From: CAYXDO01 sp964463485
Lineage (GTDB): Bacteria; Myxococcota; Kuafuiibacteriia; Kuafuiibacteriales; Kuafuiibacteriaceae
DNA length: 19,278 nt
Reading direction: 5' to 3'
Assembly: GCA_964463485.1 (NCBI GenBank)
Contig: CAYXDO010000193.1
Location: 1 to 19,278, forward strand
Part shown: positions 1-8,700 of the stretch, in pieces
Layout of the letters: each line of letters begins with the position of its first letter
How positions within the stretch are numbered: position 1 is the stretch's first letter
The notes under the pieces: generated by a model
Told to the model about the DNA's origin: nothing
The model's database searches: none
The model's input: only the letters and a program-made list of their open reading frames with translations
Position numbers and translations under genes: made by a program

Positions 1-120
1 CTGACGCTGACGCAGACGATCTGACGCAGACGATCTGACGCAGACGCAGACGATCCTACGCAGGCGCAGACGATCAGACGCAGACGATCCTACGCACACG
101 ATCCTACGCAGACGCTCAGA
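1..120. repeat. Degenerate tandem repeat array (14- and 20-bp units)
   Basis: The first 120 bases are built from hexamers ending in ACG (CTGACG, CAGACG, CCTACG) closed by an AT dinucleotide. The dominant unit is CTGACGCAGACGAT or CCTACGCAGACGAT (14 bp), seen at 7-20, 21-34, 75-88, 89-102 and 103-116 with small changes. Two 20-bp versions with an extra CAGACG-type hexamer sit at 35-54 and 55-74. The array probably continues beyond the left edge of the window. It ends about 35 bases before aspS. There is no dyad symmetry and no spacer structure, so it is not a CRISPR array. It looks like a slippage-prone minisatellite, and any regulatory role is unknown. Confidence 0.85.
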
Positions 121-155
121 GGTAGCCGAAAAATGCCGCTCTGGAGTCACGACGC

Positions 156-2018
156 ATGTTGACCCTGTCCTGCGCGGACGCTAACCGCCTTGCCGCTATG
201 AACCCTCTCGCGATGGATGGCCCTCGCCTCGTCACGGAACTTACGCGTTCGCATCTGTGCGGCGAGCTTCGGAAGGAGCACATCGGCCAGGAGGTCGTGC
301 TGATGGGCTGGGTGCAGTCCTATCGCGATCTCGGCGGCGCCGTGTTCATCGACCTTCGCGATCGCACCGGCCTCTCCCAGATCGTCTTCGACGCTTCGGA
401 CGGCCGCGAAGCGCACGACATCGCCGACAAGCTCCGCTCGGAGTGGGTCGTCGGTGTCGTCGGCAAGGTTCGGTCCCGCGGGACAAACGTGAATCCCAAC
501 CTCGCGACTGGAGAGATCGAGGTCGTCGGCTCTTACATCCAGGTGTTCAACCGCGCCGAGACGCCTCCCTTTGCCATCGAGGACGATGTCGACACGGCCG
601 AGGACAAGCGGCTGCGCTATCGCTTCCTCGATCTCCGGCGTCCCATCATCCAGCGCAACTTCATCATGCGTTCGAAGATGAATCAGATCGTCCGCAAGAC
701 CTTCTCGGACATGGGATTCCTCGAGCTCGAGACGCCGTTCATGGTGAAGTACACGCCGGGCGGTGCTCGCAACTTCCTCGTCCCGTCGCGCCTCAACCCG
801 GGCTCCTTTTATGCGCTCGCCGAGAGCCCTCAGATCTTCAAACAACTCTTCATGGTCGCGGGCTTCGACCGCTATTTTCAAATCACGAAGTGTTTTCGCG
901 ACGAAGATCTACGCCTCGACCGACAGCCCGAGTTCACTCAGATCGACGTCGAGATGTCCTTCGCCGACATGCCAGACGTCCACGCCGTCATGGAGCGCGT
1001 GATTCGCGCGCTCTTCAAGGAAGTGATCGACGTGGAGCTCCCGAGCCCGTTTCCCGTGATGGGCTATGACGAGGCGATGACGCTCTACGGAAGCGACAAG
1101 CCCGACCTTCGCTTCGATCTTCACCACACGATGCTCACCGACGTCGTCCAAGCCCACGACGGCTGCGGAGTCCCGCTGTTCAAGGACGCCGTGGCGTCCG
1201 GCGGGATCGTCAAGGCGATGCGCATCCCGGCCGAGCACGCTCCGAGTCGCACGGAGACCGACAAGCTCGAGGCCGAAGCCAAGGGCGTCGGCGCCAAAGG
1301 TCTCGGCCGTGCTCGCGTCGCCGCGGACGGTTCGTGGACCCAGTCGCCCTTCGCCAAACAGATCACGGACGCTGCGCGTCTCGCCATCAACGATGCGGTC
1401 GGTGCCAAGGAAGGCGACGTCATCCTCTTCCAGTTCGGCCCGGCCAAGGTCGTGCACACCGTGATGAGCCACCTTCGCCTCCAGCTCGGAAACAAGCTCG
1501 GACTCGTCAAACGCGACGAGTGGAAGATCTTGTGGGTCACCGACTTCCCGCTCTTCGAGCGAGACGACAAGACGGGTGGGCTCGTCGCCGCCCACCACCC
1601 GTTCACCTCCCCGCGCATCGAGGACGTCGAGCTCCTTTCGACCGATCCAGGGCGCGTCCGCGCTCGCGCGTACGACCTCGTCCTCAACGGCAACGAGATT
1701 GCGGGCGGTTCTGTACGAATCCACGACCCCGAAGTGCAGGCTAAGGTTTTTTCCGTTCTCGGAATCTCCGACGAAGAAAAACGCGCCAAGTTCGGCTTCC
1801 TTCTCGACGCTCTTGGATTTGGCGCGCCTCCCCATGCGGGGATCGCCGCTGGGCTCGATCGCGTCGCCATGCTGCTCACGGGCGCGCAGTCGTTGCGTGA
1901 CGTGATTCCCTTCCCCAAAACCCAGAAGGGCACCGACCTCATGACAGGCGCACCCACGCCCGTTCAAGCTCCGCAGCTCGAGGAGCTCTTCATTCGCTCC
2001 GTCCCTCCCACCGAGTGA
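156..2018 (+). CDS. aspS: Aspartyl-tRNA synthetase (class II, bacterial type)
   Basis: This enzyme charges tRNA-Asp with aspartate in the cytoplasm. The 620-residue protein shows the full bacterial AspRS layout. An OB-fold anticodon-binding domain spans about residues 35-140 (GWVQSYRDLGG, FIDLRDRTGLSQIVF). Class II motif 2 lies near residues 247-265 (FRDEDLRLDRQPEFTQ). An inserted GAD-type domain follows at about 310-425, and motif 3 is near 565-575 (GLDRVAMLL). The ATG at 156 is preferred because GGAG at 143-146 sits 9 bases upstream. In-frame ATGs at 198 and 213 lack a ribosome site but would match the usual protein length of about 590-600 better. Leu59 lies in the RRD-L/H-G position where Leu is typical of discriminating AspRS, so it probably charges only tRNA-Asp; that is inferred from family knowledge. 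The stop overlaps the next start. Confidence 0.97.
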   Translation: MLTLSCADANRLAAMNPLAMDGPRLVTELTRSHLCGELRKEHIGQEVVLMGWVQSYRDLGGAVFIDLRDRTGLSQIVFDASDGREAHDIADKLRSEWVVGVVGKVRSRGTNVNPNLATGEIEVVGSYIQVFNRAETPPFAIEDDVDTAEDKRLRYRFLDLRRPIIQRNFIMRSKMNQIVRKTFSDMGFLELETPFMVKYTPGGARNFLVPSRLNPGSFYALAESPQIFKQLFMVAGFDRYFQITKCFRDEDLRLDRQPEFTQIDVEMSFADMPDVHAVMERVIRALFKEVIDVELPSPFPVMGYDEAMTLYGSDKPDLRFDLHHTMLTDVVQAHDGCGVPLFKDAVASGGIVKAMRIPAEHAPSRTETDKLEAEAKGVGAKGLGRARVAADGSWTQSPFAKQITDAARLAINDAVGAKEGDVILFQFGPAKVVHTVMSHLRLQLGNKLGLVKRDEWKILWVTDFPLFERDDKTGGLVAAHHPFTSPRIEDVELLSTDPGRVRARAYDLVLNGNEIAGGSVRIHDPEVQAKVFSVLGISDEEKRAKFGFLLDALGFGAPPHAGIAAGLDRVAMLLTGAQSLRDVIPFPKTQKGTDLMTGAPTPVQAPQLEELFIRSVPPTE

Positions 2019-2332
2019 ACGACGACCGACCATCGCGACGGGCAAGGTCGCCCAAGCCCACTTCGACCCGCTCCGAAGCCCAGCCGACACAAAGCCCAGC
2101 CCTCGCTGGCGGGGACGTTGCGGATCCGCTGGACGTCCTTCCTGACGTTCGCGACGGCCTCACGCGGCTCGAACGGATGATCCTGCTTACCCTCCACGAG
2201 CTCAAAGCGGAATTCGGCGACCGGCCCGTGTCTTCGGTGATGATCTACGGCCGAGTCGTCGAGAAGCTCGACGCAAGCCCGTCCGCCGTAGTCGACGCCC
2301 TTATTCGTTTGAAGGGAAAAGCGCCAGATTGA
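2015..2332 (+). CDS. Small protein of unknown function, translationally coupled to aspS
   Basis: This 105-residue frame starts with GTG at 2015, overlapping the aspS stop in the sequence GTGA, so its translation is probably coupled to that of aspS. The first 45 residues are polar, basic and rich in Pro, Ser and Ala, and are likely disordered. The remainder (about residues 50-105, LERMILLTLHELKAEFGDRP onward) reads as three or four amphipathic helices and could be a small winged-helix or helical-bundle domain. The segment SAVVDALIRLKGKAP would fit a recognition or packing helix. I do not recognise the family. It has no signal peptide or membrane segment, so it should be cytoplasmic. Its position suggests a conserved neighbour of aspS, but no function can be assigned. 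Confidence 0.75.
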   Translation: MNDDRPSRRARSPKPTSTRSEAQPTQSPALAGGDVADPLDVLPDVRDGLTRLERMILLTLHELKAEFGDRPVSSVMIYGRVVEKLDASPSAVVDALIRLKGKAPD

Positions 2333-2352
2333 GCGCCGTACTTCGCCGGCGC
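2333..2352 (+). terminator. Weak GC-rich hairpin after the small aspS-coupled gene
   Basis: GCGCCG (2333-2338) pairs perfectly with CGGCGC (2347-2352) across an 8-base loop. The hairpin begins at the first base after the TGA stop. No T tract follows, so it is at best a factor-assisted terminator or an mRNA 3'-end stabiliser. Confidence 0.3.
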
Positions 2353-2458
2353 GGCCCCGCCGAATCGCGACTCCGCAAATCGAAGAGGCCCCATTCCCTC
2401 CGTGCTTTCGCGAACCTCCGCCCGTGCCACACGAACAGAGCGCTGTGAGAACAGGAGC

Positions 2459-2488
2459 TTGACTCACGGTTTGGGACGTGGCCTGAAT
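2459..2488 (+). promoter_or_regulatory. Possible sigma-70-type promoter for the MYXO-CTERM-like gene
   Basis: TTGACT at 2459-2464 is a good -35 match. CTGAAT at 2483-2488 is a weak -10 match with an 18-base spacer. It would place transcription start about 35 bases before the ATG at 2531. The rest of the 2333-2530 gap shows no convincing gene. Confidence 0.3.
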
Positions 2489-2517
2489 GCACCGTCGGCC
2501 GGTAGCCGAATCAGCTC

Positions 2518-2524
2518 AGGGAGG
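2518..2524 (+). promoter_or_regulatory. Strong Shine-Dalgarno that fixes the start at 2531
   Basis: AGGGAGG lies six bases before ATG 2531. The frame is open back to 2402, but the upstream part is arginine-rich, has no ribosome site, and would bury the signal peptide. The start at 2531 is therefore preferred. Confidence 0.8.
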
Positions 2525-2530
2525 AAAAGG

Positions 2531-3628
2531 ATGCGTATTAATCTCGCCGCTGTGGGGACTGGATTCCTCTTGCTCGGCCAGCTTTCGACCGCTAGCGCCA
2601 ATGATGGCAAGCTCTACGGAATCAAATCCGACGGAACCCGCGAAATCTTCCAGATCGATGTCTCTGGACCGGACATCGCTTCTGGCAACATCGTACAGAT
2701 TTCGTCGAATGCCCAGGGCTGGGTCAGCAACGCCGCAGCGCGCGATCCGCGTGATGGTCGGGTCTTCTTCACGGAAGCCTTGAATAACGCCCGCGTAGCC
2801 GTGTTCGATCCTTCTCAGTCGACGCTCAACGGCGGGACCGAGGACTGCGTGGCCAATCCGCTCAACTGCCAGGAAGAGGTTCCTCTCGGCGGCACTCCTG
2901 CGGGTAACCCGCAGCTTGCCGGGCGCCTCGGCATGAGGCAGTCCGCCACGTCCCCCGATCCGCGCCTCTTTGGCGTCGCCCAAAACATCGCAGGTCGACC
3001 GATCCAGGTGATCGACACCAACACCGGCGTCTCCTCGACCTACGGCGTCCTCACGCTCGGCGGCAGCCCGCTCAACACCGGCGCGGGCGGCGATCAAGAG
3101 TTCAATCCTCTGGACATCATGTGCCCAGGCCCCACCGCTGATCCGGCCGATGATTTCCTGATCCCCGCCGGCTCGATGTTCGTGATTCAGAACGTCGCGA
3201 ATCCGAAGGTTTGGGTCGTCCCGGCCTCCGAGATCAACACCTGCGACCTCACCGCTGAGTGCAACCTCGCGGTCGTCGAAGTCACCGGGGCTATCACTGC
3301 GTTTGGATCGCGCCAGCCGCAAGGGCTCGGTTTCGACTTCAACTCGGATCCCGCGGTCAACGGCGGTCGACCCCGCGCTTGGACCACTTGGTCTCCCTCG
3401 GGTGGCGACCAAGGTGTCATCGCCGCGCTCGATCCGTGCAGCGGCGCTCTGGTCTCGAGCATCATTGGAACGCCCAAGCTGATCAGCGACCTGGCCAGCG
3501 TGGTGACCCCCGGACTGACCGGCTTCACTGGCACCGGCTGTCGCTGCGTGAGCCCGACCTCGTCGTCGGCCCTGGCGTTGCTTCTCGCCCCGGCGCTCTT
3601 GTTCTTCCGTCGTCGCCGCTCCGCCTGA
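2531..3628 (+). CDS. Secreted protein with MYXO-CTERM-like C-terminal sorting signal
   Basis: The predicted 365-residue protein begins with a clear Sec signal peptide (MRINLAAVGTGFLLLGQL, probable cleavage after STASA near residue 23). The mature part is acidic, rich in Gly, Asp and Asn, and carries cysteine pairs (EDC-VANPLNC, NTCDLTAEC). Segments such as RDPRDGRVFFTEALNNARV and RPIQVIDTNTG resemble blades of a beta-propeller or a surface-repeat fold, but I cannot name the family. The C-terminus has Cys337-Arg-Cys339, then a hydrophobic run (LALLLAPALLFF) and a terminal RRRRSA. This tripartite layout is that of MYXO-CTERM signals, which in myxobacteria are processed by a myxosortase-type protease for surface attachment. 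A strong ribosome site precedes the ATG. It is probably transcribed alone: a hairpin with six T residues follows. The native function is unknown. Confidence 0.88.
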   Translation: MRINLAAVGTGFLLLGQLSTASANDGKLYGIKSDGTREIFQIDVSGPDIASGNIVQISSNAQGWVSNAAARDPRDGRVFFTEALNNARVAVFDPSQSTLNGGTEDCVANPLNCQEEVPLGGTPAGNPQLAGRLGMRQSATSPDPRLFGVAQNIAGRPIQVIDTNTGVSSTYGVLTLGGSPLNTGAGGDQEFNPLDIMCPGPTADPADDFLIPAGSMFVIQNVANPKVWVVPASEINTCDLTAECNLAVVEVTGAITAFGSRQPQGLGFDFNSDPAVNGGRPRAWTTWSPSGGDQGVIAALDPCSGALVSSIIGTPKLISDLASVVTPGLTGFTGTGCRCVSPTSSSALALLLAPALLFFRRRRSA

Positions 3629-3640
3629 ACCATTCGCGTT

Positions 3641-3703
3641 CCGCTCGTCGTCGCTCGTTTTCCTCCTCCCTCGCGACTCCCCCGCGACTTCGAGCGGTTT
3701 TTT
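3641..3703 (+). terminator. Possible intrinsic terminator downstream of the MYXO-CTERM-like gene
   Basis: CCGCTCG (3641-3647) is the exact reverse complement of CGAGCGG (3691-3697), which is followed directly by six T residues (3698-3703). A nested hairpin, TCGCG (3671-3675) with CGCGA (3683-3687), shortens the large loop. The 43-base loop makes it weaker than a classical terminator. It also lies in the stretch that may encode the signal peptide of the next gene, so the two readings compete. Confidence 0.4.
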
Positions 3704-3808
3704 CTCCTCAGCCTCGCTCTCCTCTGCTCGTGTGCCGAGTTTTCCGGGGCGATCCTCGCCTCCTCGCGAACCTCGTCGACGACTTCCCTGGTCCGCGACC
3801 GTACTTCC

Positions 3809-5695
3809 TTGAATCTTCAAGGGGTTCCGGGAGTTCTCGACGTGCCCGTCGCCGACGCGCTCCCCAGCGGGAAGCTCCATCTCGATTTCCACGACAAGCG
3901 CGACATCGAAGCCTTTCCTGAAACGGAACCGGGTCAGTGGACGTTCGCGGCGGGTTTTGGTGTGACGTCCTTTCTCACGTTGAGCGGTCGTGGAGCCGTC
4001 GCGGAGCCTACGCTTCGAGACGGATCTGCGAACCTCCACGCGCTACTCCTCGATGAGGGGTCGGCGTGGCCAGCGCTCGCCGTCGGAGTCACTGACGTCG
4101 GCGGATCAGCCGTGCACTTTCAGAGTGTGTACGCGGTCTTGAGCAAGACCTGGCTCGACCTGGCCCGCACCACGATCGGGGTCGGCTCGGGTCCGAGTTA
4201 CCTCGAAGGGTTCTTTGCGGGCCTGGAGGTGACGCCCTGGTCGTTTGTTTCCTTTGTCGCAGAGTGGGACTCCAAAGATCCCGGCGTTGGGCTTCGCCTC
4301 TTTCCCATGCCTCGGTTCCTCGAAGTTTATGGGCTCCCTCGCCCGAGCCTCGAGCTCGCCTACACACGTGAGAGCGGAGCGGCCTTTCAGCTCGGCCTGG
4401 CCTACGAGCTCGGCGAGGCCAAATTCGAGGCGCAGCGACGTGCGCGCGAGAGCCATCGATATGTCGCGACCTCGTCCGACGGCCCCGCGCTCCTCGAACG
4501 CCTCGAGGCGCGTGGCTTCGAAAACGTACTCGTCGCGCTCTCGAACGATCGGTTGTTCGCCGAGGTCGAAAACCGGCGCTTCAACCGTAACAAGCTCGAC
4601 GGCTTCGCCGTAGCCGTCGCCGAGTGCGCCTTGCTCGCTCCGACCCGCGCCTCCACGATCACCGTCGTGCTTCGGCAGTCGAATGTCGCAGTCTTGGCAC
4701 TCACTTCGCCTCGGGCGGAGCTCCTCGATTTTTTGAGTGGTCGCATACCTCCTGAGCTCTTCGCCGACCTCGCCACGATCTCTTCGAACACCGAGCGACC
4801 GACCGGCATGACCTGGATCAGCGAACGAGCGAATGGTTCGGCCTTTCACCTCGATCTGACCGCTTGGCCGCGGGTCGAGCTCTTGGCGCTGACCGAAGAC
4901 TCCGCTCTGGACTACCGACTCACTGTGGTGCCCGAGGCCACCATGACCCTCACCCCTGGGCTTCGATTCGACGCGCGCCTGCGTCTTCCGGCCTATCAAA
5001 CGACCCAGCGGCTCGGCCCGCTCGGGGACGTGGAGCTCGAGCGACTCAGCCTGGCCCAAACTGTCCGCATTCCCCTCGAACCCCTCACCCTGGTGCAGCT
5101 CACGGCCGGCAAATTCGATGATTACGCCTTTGGAGCTTCTCTCGAAGCCGCAAGCTCCCTCCTCGACGGAGCGCTCGAGCTCCGCGGGATCGTGGGTCGG
5201 CTCGGCGTCGTCCCCGACGCGTGGACGCGATGGTACGCCACGGCCTCCGCGCGCCTCGCATACGCGCCGTGGGACACCGCGCTCGACCTGACGGCCGGTG
5301 AGTTCGCTCGGGCTGACTCCGGTTTCCGAGTCGAGGTCTCAAGGTTCTTCGGCACGACCGAGGTCGCCGCGTTCATCACTTCGACGAGCCGAGCAACTCA
5401 AGGAGGGCTCGGTCTACGTGTCCCTCTCACGCTTCCCGAGGAGCTCGCGCCGTACTGGGTCCGACCCAAGCTCCCCGAGCTCGCTCGGTACCAAGTCTCC
5501 ACCACACTCCTCGAAGAGAGCGGCAATACGATTCGCCGCGGCGTCGGAGAGTTGCTCGCCCCGGAGCTCGAAATCTTCGAACGCTACGGCGACCGACACC
5601 GACTCACCCCGGCATGGCTGAGGGCCCACCTGGACGAGTTTCGAGACGCGGTTCGGTATTTTGTCGAGCCGACCTACTCGGAAGCTCAGCCCTGA
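3809..5695 (+). CDS. YjbH/GfcD-like outer-membrane protein (start uncertain)
   Basis: The N-terminal half resembles the YjbH family, outer-membrane proteins tied to exopolysaccharide production. Supporting segments are GVLDVPVADALPSGKLHL near the start, then alternating strand-like stretches (LLDEGSAWPALAVGVTDVGG, VYAVLSKTW, RTTIGVGSGPSYLEGFF). The C-terminal half has further strand-like segments (LELRGIVGRLGVV, WYATASARLAYAPW). TTG at 3809 is the first ordinary start codon in frame (628 residues), but it has no ribosome site and leaves no signal peptide. The frame is open back to the previous gene's TGA at 3626, and the upstream part encodes FFLLSLALLCSCA, a lipoprotein-like signal sequence. 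No ATG, GTG or TTG precedes that segment; only ATT at 3632 could serve. The true start is probably upstream, by a rare start codon or an indel. The stop lies 7 bases from the convergent helicase gene. No gfcB, gfcC or gfcE-type partners are seen. Confidence 0.8.
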   Translation: MNLQGVPGVLDVPVADALPSGKLHLDFHDKRDIEAFPETEPGQWTFAAGFGVTSFLTLSGRGAVAEPTLRDGSANLHALLLDEGSAWPALAVGVTDVGGSAVHFQSVYAVLSKTWLDLARTTIGVGSGPSYLEGFFAGLEVTPWSFVSFVAEWDSKDPGVGLRLFPMPRFLEVYGLPRPSLELAYTRESGAAFQLGLAYELGEAKFEAQRRARESHRYVATSSDGPALLERLEARGFENVLVALSNDRLFAEVENRRFNRNKLDGFAVAVAECALLAPTRASTITVVLRQSNVAVLALTSPRAELLDFLSGRIPPELFADLATISSNTERPTGMTWISERANGSAFHLDLTAWPRVELLALTEDSALDYRLTVVPEATMTLTPGLRFDARLRLPAYQTTQRLGPLGDVELERLSLAQTVRIPLEPLTLVQLTAGKFDDYAFGASLEAASSLLDGALELRGIVGRLGVVPDAWTRWYATASARLAYAPWDTALDLTAGEFARADSGFRVEVSRFFGTTEVAAFITSTSRATQGGLGLRVPLTLPEELAPYWVRPKLPELARYQVSTTLLEESGNTIRRGVGELLAPELEIFERYGDRHRLTPAWLRAHLDEFRDAVRYFVEPTYSEAQP

Positions 5696-5702
5696 GTCCT
5701 AC

Positions 5703-8700
5703 TCATTCGGTCCTTTCACCGAGGACGAGCTCCTCGAACTTCCGAATGGGCGCACGCGCGCCTTTCGCATCGCTCGCCGGGAACCCGTGAGTTCCCGCGA
5801 TCCGGGTGATCGCATGCTGGAGCTCCAGAAACGAGGTCAGGCCGCGAACCTCCGAAACCCACGGTCCCAACTCGGCGACTCGCTCGACCGCCCTCGTGTA
5901 AACCGGAAGCGATCCCGGCGAAAGCCGGCGACCCGCAACCTCCTCCTCGAGCCGTCTCCGAAACCGATCCAAGTTCTCACGCGTGAAGTGAGCGAGCACC
6001 GAACCCTGGGGCAGCGGAGGTGCCGCCGTCGCCACTGTCGCCACCGTCGCCACCGGCGCCACGACCGACGTCGCGTCCTCGCGCCGAACCGAAGCCACCT
6101 CTGGCTCCGCCCGTGTTGACCTCGTGACAGGAGCGTCCGAAGTGACGACTCCGGTGTCCGTCTCCAATTCATCGGCCTCACTCACCCCTGAAACCGAAGG
6201 CCCGAGGCGAATCAGATCCATCAGCTCCTCGGTGCTCAACGAACCCGCGGACTCCGTGCCCTCCAGCACCATCGCGAAGAGCTCCCTCTTCCTGCCGTGG
6301 AGCTCCAGAATCTGCTCCTCGATCGTCCCCTTCGTAACCAACCGATAGACCGTCACCGGCTTGGTCTGACCCATCCGATGCGCGCGCCCCGTAGCCTGGT
6401 CCTCCGTCGCCGGATTCCACCACGGATCGAGATGAATCACGTTCTCCGCTGCGGTCAGATTCAATCCCAACCCGCCGGCCTTGAGAGAAATCAAGAAAAC
6501 CGGAACCGCCCCGGACTGAAACTCATCCACCGCGCGCTCTCGATCCGCTGGCCGCGTCGACCCGTCGAGGTACACGTATCTGATCCCAGCCGCCTCGAGG
6601 GCGCGTCTCACCAGGTCGAGGAGCCTCGTGAATTGGCTGAAGACCAGGGTGTGCTGGCCCTCCTCGCTGAGCTCCGAAATCAGCTCCATGAGTCGCTCGA
6701 TCTTCGACGGACGCGCTTGGCTCTCGGGATCGTCGAGCCTTGGGTCACAACAAATCTGCCGAAGCAGCGTCAGGGCGGCCAGCACGATGAACCTCTGCTC
6801 ACCTTGCGGGCGCATCTTGGTGTCGCCCATCTTCGTGATCGCGGCGATTCTGGCGTTTTCGTACACCTGCCGGTGATCCTCTGCGAGGGCGACGTCCACC
6901 CGAACCTCCGTCTTCGGCGGAAGCTCCGTCAAGACCTCCGAGCGCTTGCGGCGGAGCACGTGGGGCATGAGTACGACCGCGAGACTCCTCCGCGACTCCA
7001 TGTCCCGCCCTCGCTCGATGGGGACGGCAAAGCGCTCCCGAAACCAATCCCAGCTGCCGAGCAACCCGGGCTCCACCACGCGAAACAGCGACCACAACTC
7101 ATCCAGGTGATTTTCGAGCGGCGTGCCGGTGAGCCCGAACCTCCAGTCAGCACGGATTTGTCGCACCGCGATCGATCGCTGGGTGGCCGGGTTTTTGACG
7201 GCGTGTGCCTCGTCGAGCACCAACGTATGGAACGCTCTCGTTCGAAAATCCTCGATCTCCCGCACGATCAGCCCATAACTCACGACGAGCACGTCGAACG
7301 GCCCCAACCCATCGAGGCTCTCACCGCGCGACGCACCCAAGTAAAGCTTGGGCCGAAGCGCCGGCGCGAAGCGCTCCACCTCGCGCACCCAATTGAAACC
7401 TACCGAGGTTGGCACCACTACCAGCGCCGGTCCTCCCTCGGCGCGATCGAGCAACATCGAGATCGCCTGCAGCGTCTTTCCGAGGCCCATGTCGTCCGCC
7501 AAACACGCACCCAGCCCGAGCTCGGCCAAGCGGCGCAGCCACTTGAATCCAGCAACCTGATAGGGCCGAAGCTCCACGGTCAACCCAGCCGGCGGGCTCG
7601 GGTCGAACGTCCGGACCTCGTCGATCCGCTCCAGCGTCCGCCTGAATCGGAGACTCTCCAGCAGCAACTCGTCGTCGCCCAAGCCCCGCAGGGCCTCCGC
7701 GCCGGTCGGTCCGATCTCCAGCTCCCCGCGAGACCGATGAATGTGCGGCTCGAGACTCTTGAGCTTGTCGCGAAGATCGGACTCGATCAACACGAACTCG
7801 TTCGGCGCCACCTCGAAGTACCGCCGGCCGGCACGAACCGCGTCGAGCGCCAGCGCGAGCGCCACTCGGTCGTCGCCCACCAACACCGACCCATCCACCC
7901 CGAACCAATCGCGCCGATCCGAAACCGCGATCTTCAGCCCGCGCGCCTTTCGAGCGCGCACTTTCGACTCACCCCACTCACAAACCACACCCGCCTGCTC
8001 CAGCGCCATCAGGAGATCGAGCGCATCGTCTCGATCTTCACACTCCACCGACCATGAGCCTCGGGACAGACCCAGCACCGGTCCCAACGCGGAGAAGGCG
8101 ACCTCGCGCTCTTGGTCGAGATTCCGATCGACCGCGACCAACGCCATGGCGCTGTCCGCCACCACCACGCGCGCCAACCCATGTCCGGGAGTCACCGGCG
8201 GATAGTCGGGATGAATACGAACTTTCACGCGCGCAGCCAGAGTAGCTCCCACGAGCTCGAGCCTCACGAGCGGTCGAGTCTCGCCTGGAACGACCGTCCT
8301 CACGATCTGCTCGGCGAACCGTACGCTCGCCCGCTCGGAGAGCTTCGGCGCGACCGCCGTGAACCGACCCAGATCCTCTTCCGGAATCACGATCTCACTC
8401 TCTGCCGCGGCGCCGAGCAACGCGCGAACGCCGTCTGAAACGGAGACGATGAAACACGTGCCACCGGCCTCATCGAGCAGCGGAAAGAGGCCGAGCTGCA
8501 GCGAATTCGGCGGAAGCTCCACGGCCTGCCCATCCAACGATGGCTGCACCTCGAGGCCTCTGGGCGTCTTCGCGAACAGCACCTCCAAATTGCGGCGACT
8601 CACCCGAAGCGGCCGCTCGACGTCACCGTTCGAGATTACGCCCGGGTGGCCGTCGAGCAACGCCGCCAGCCGAGTTGGAAACTGCGGAGACGACGAACCC

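Noticed and set aside
1..120. CRISPR array
   Set aside because: Units are 14-20 bp, lack constant spacers and palindromic ends, and are degenerate hexamer repeats, so this is a minisatellite.
2516..4039. 507-codon minus-strand open frame
   Set aside because: It is antisense to the MYXO-CTERM-like and YjbH-like genes, is Arg/Glu/Gly-rich with no domain, and reflects high GC content. The plus-strand frames have signal peptides and ribosome sites.
6297..8057. 586-codon plus-strand open frame inside the helicase gene
   Set aside because: It is a shadow of the SNF2 gene, whose minus-strand frame shows every helicase motif. The antisense product is low-complexity Arg/Pro/His/Gln-rich.
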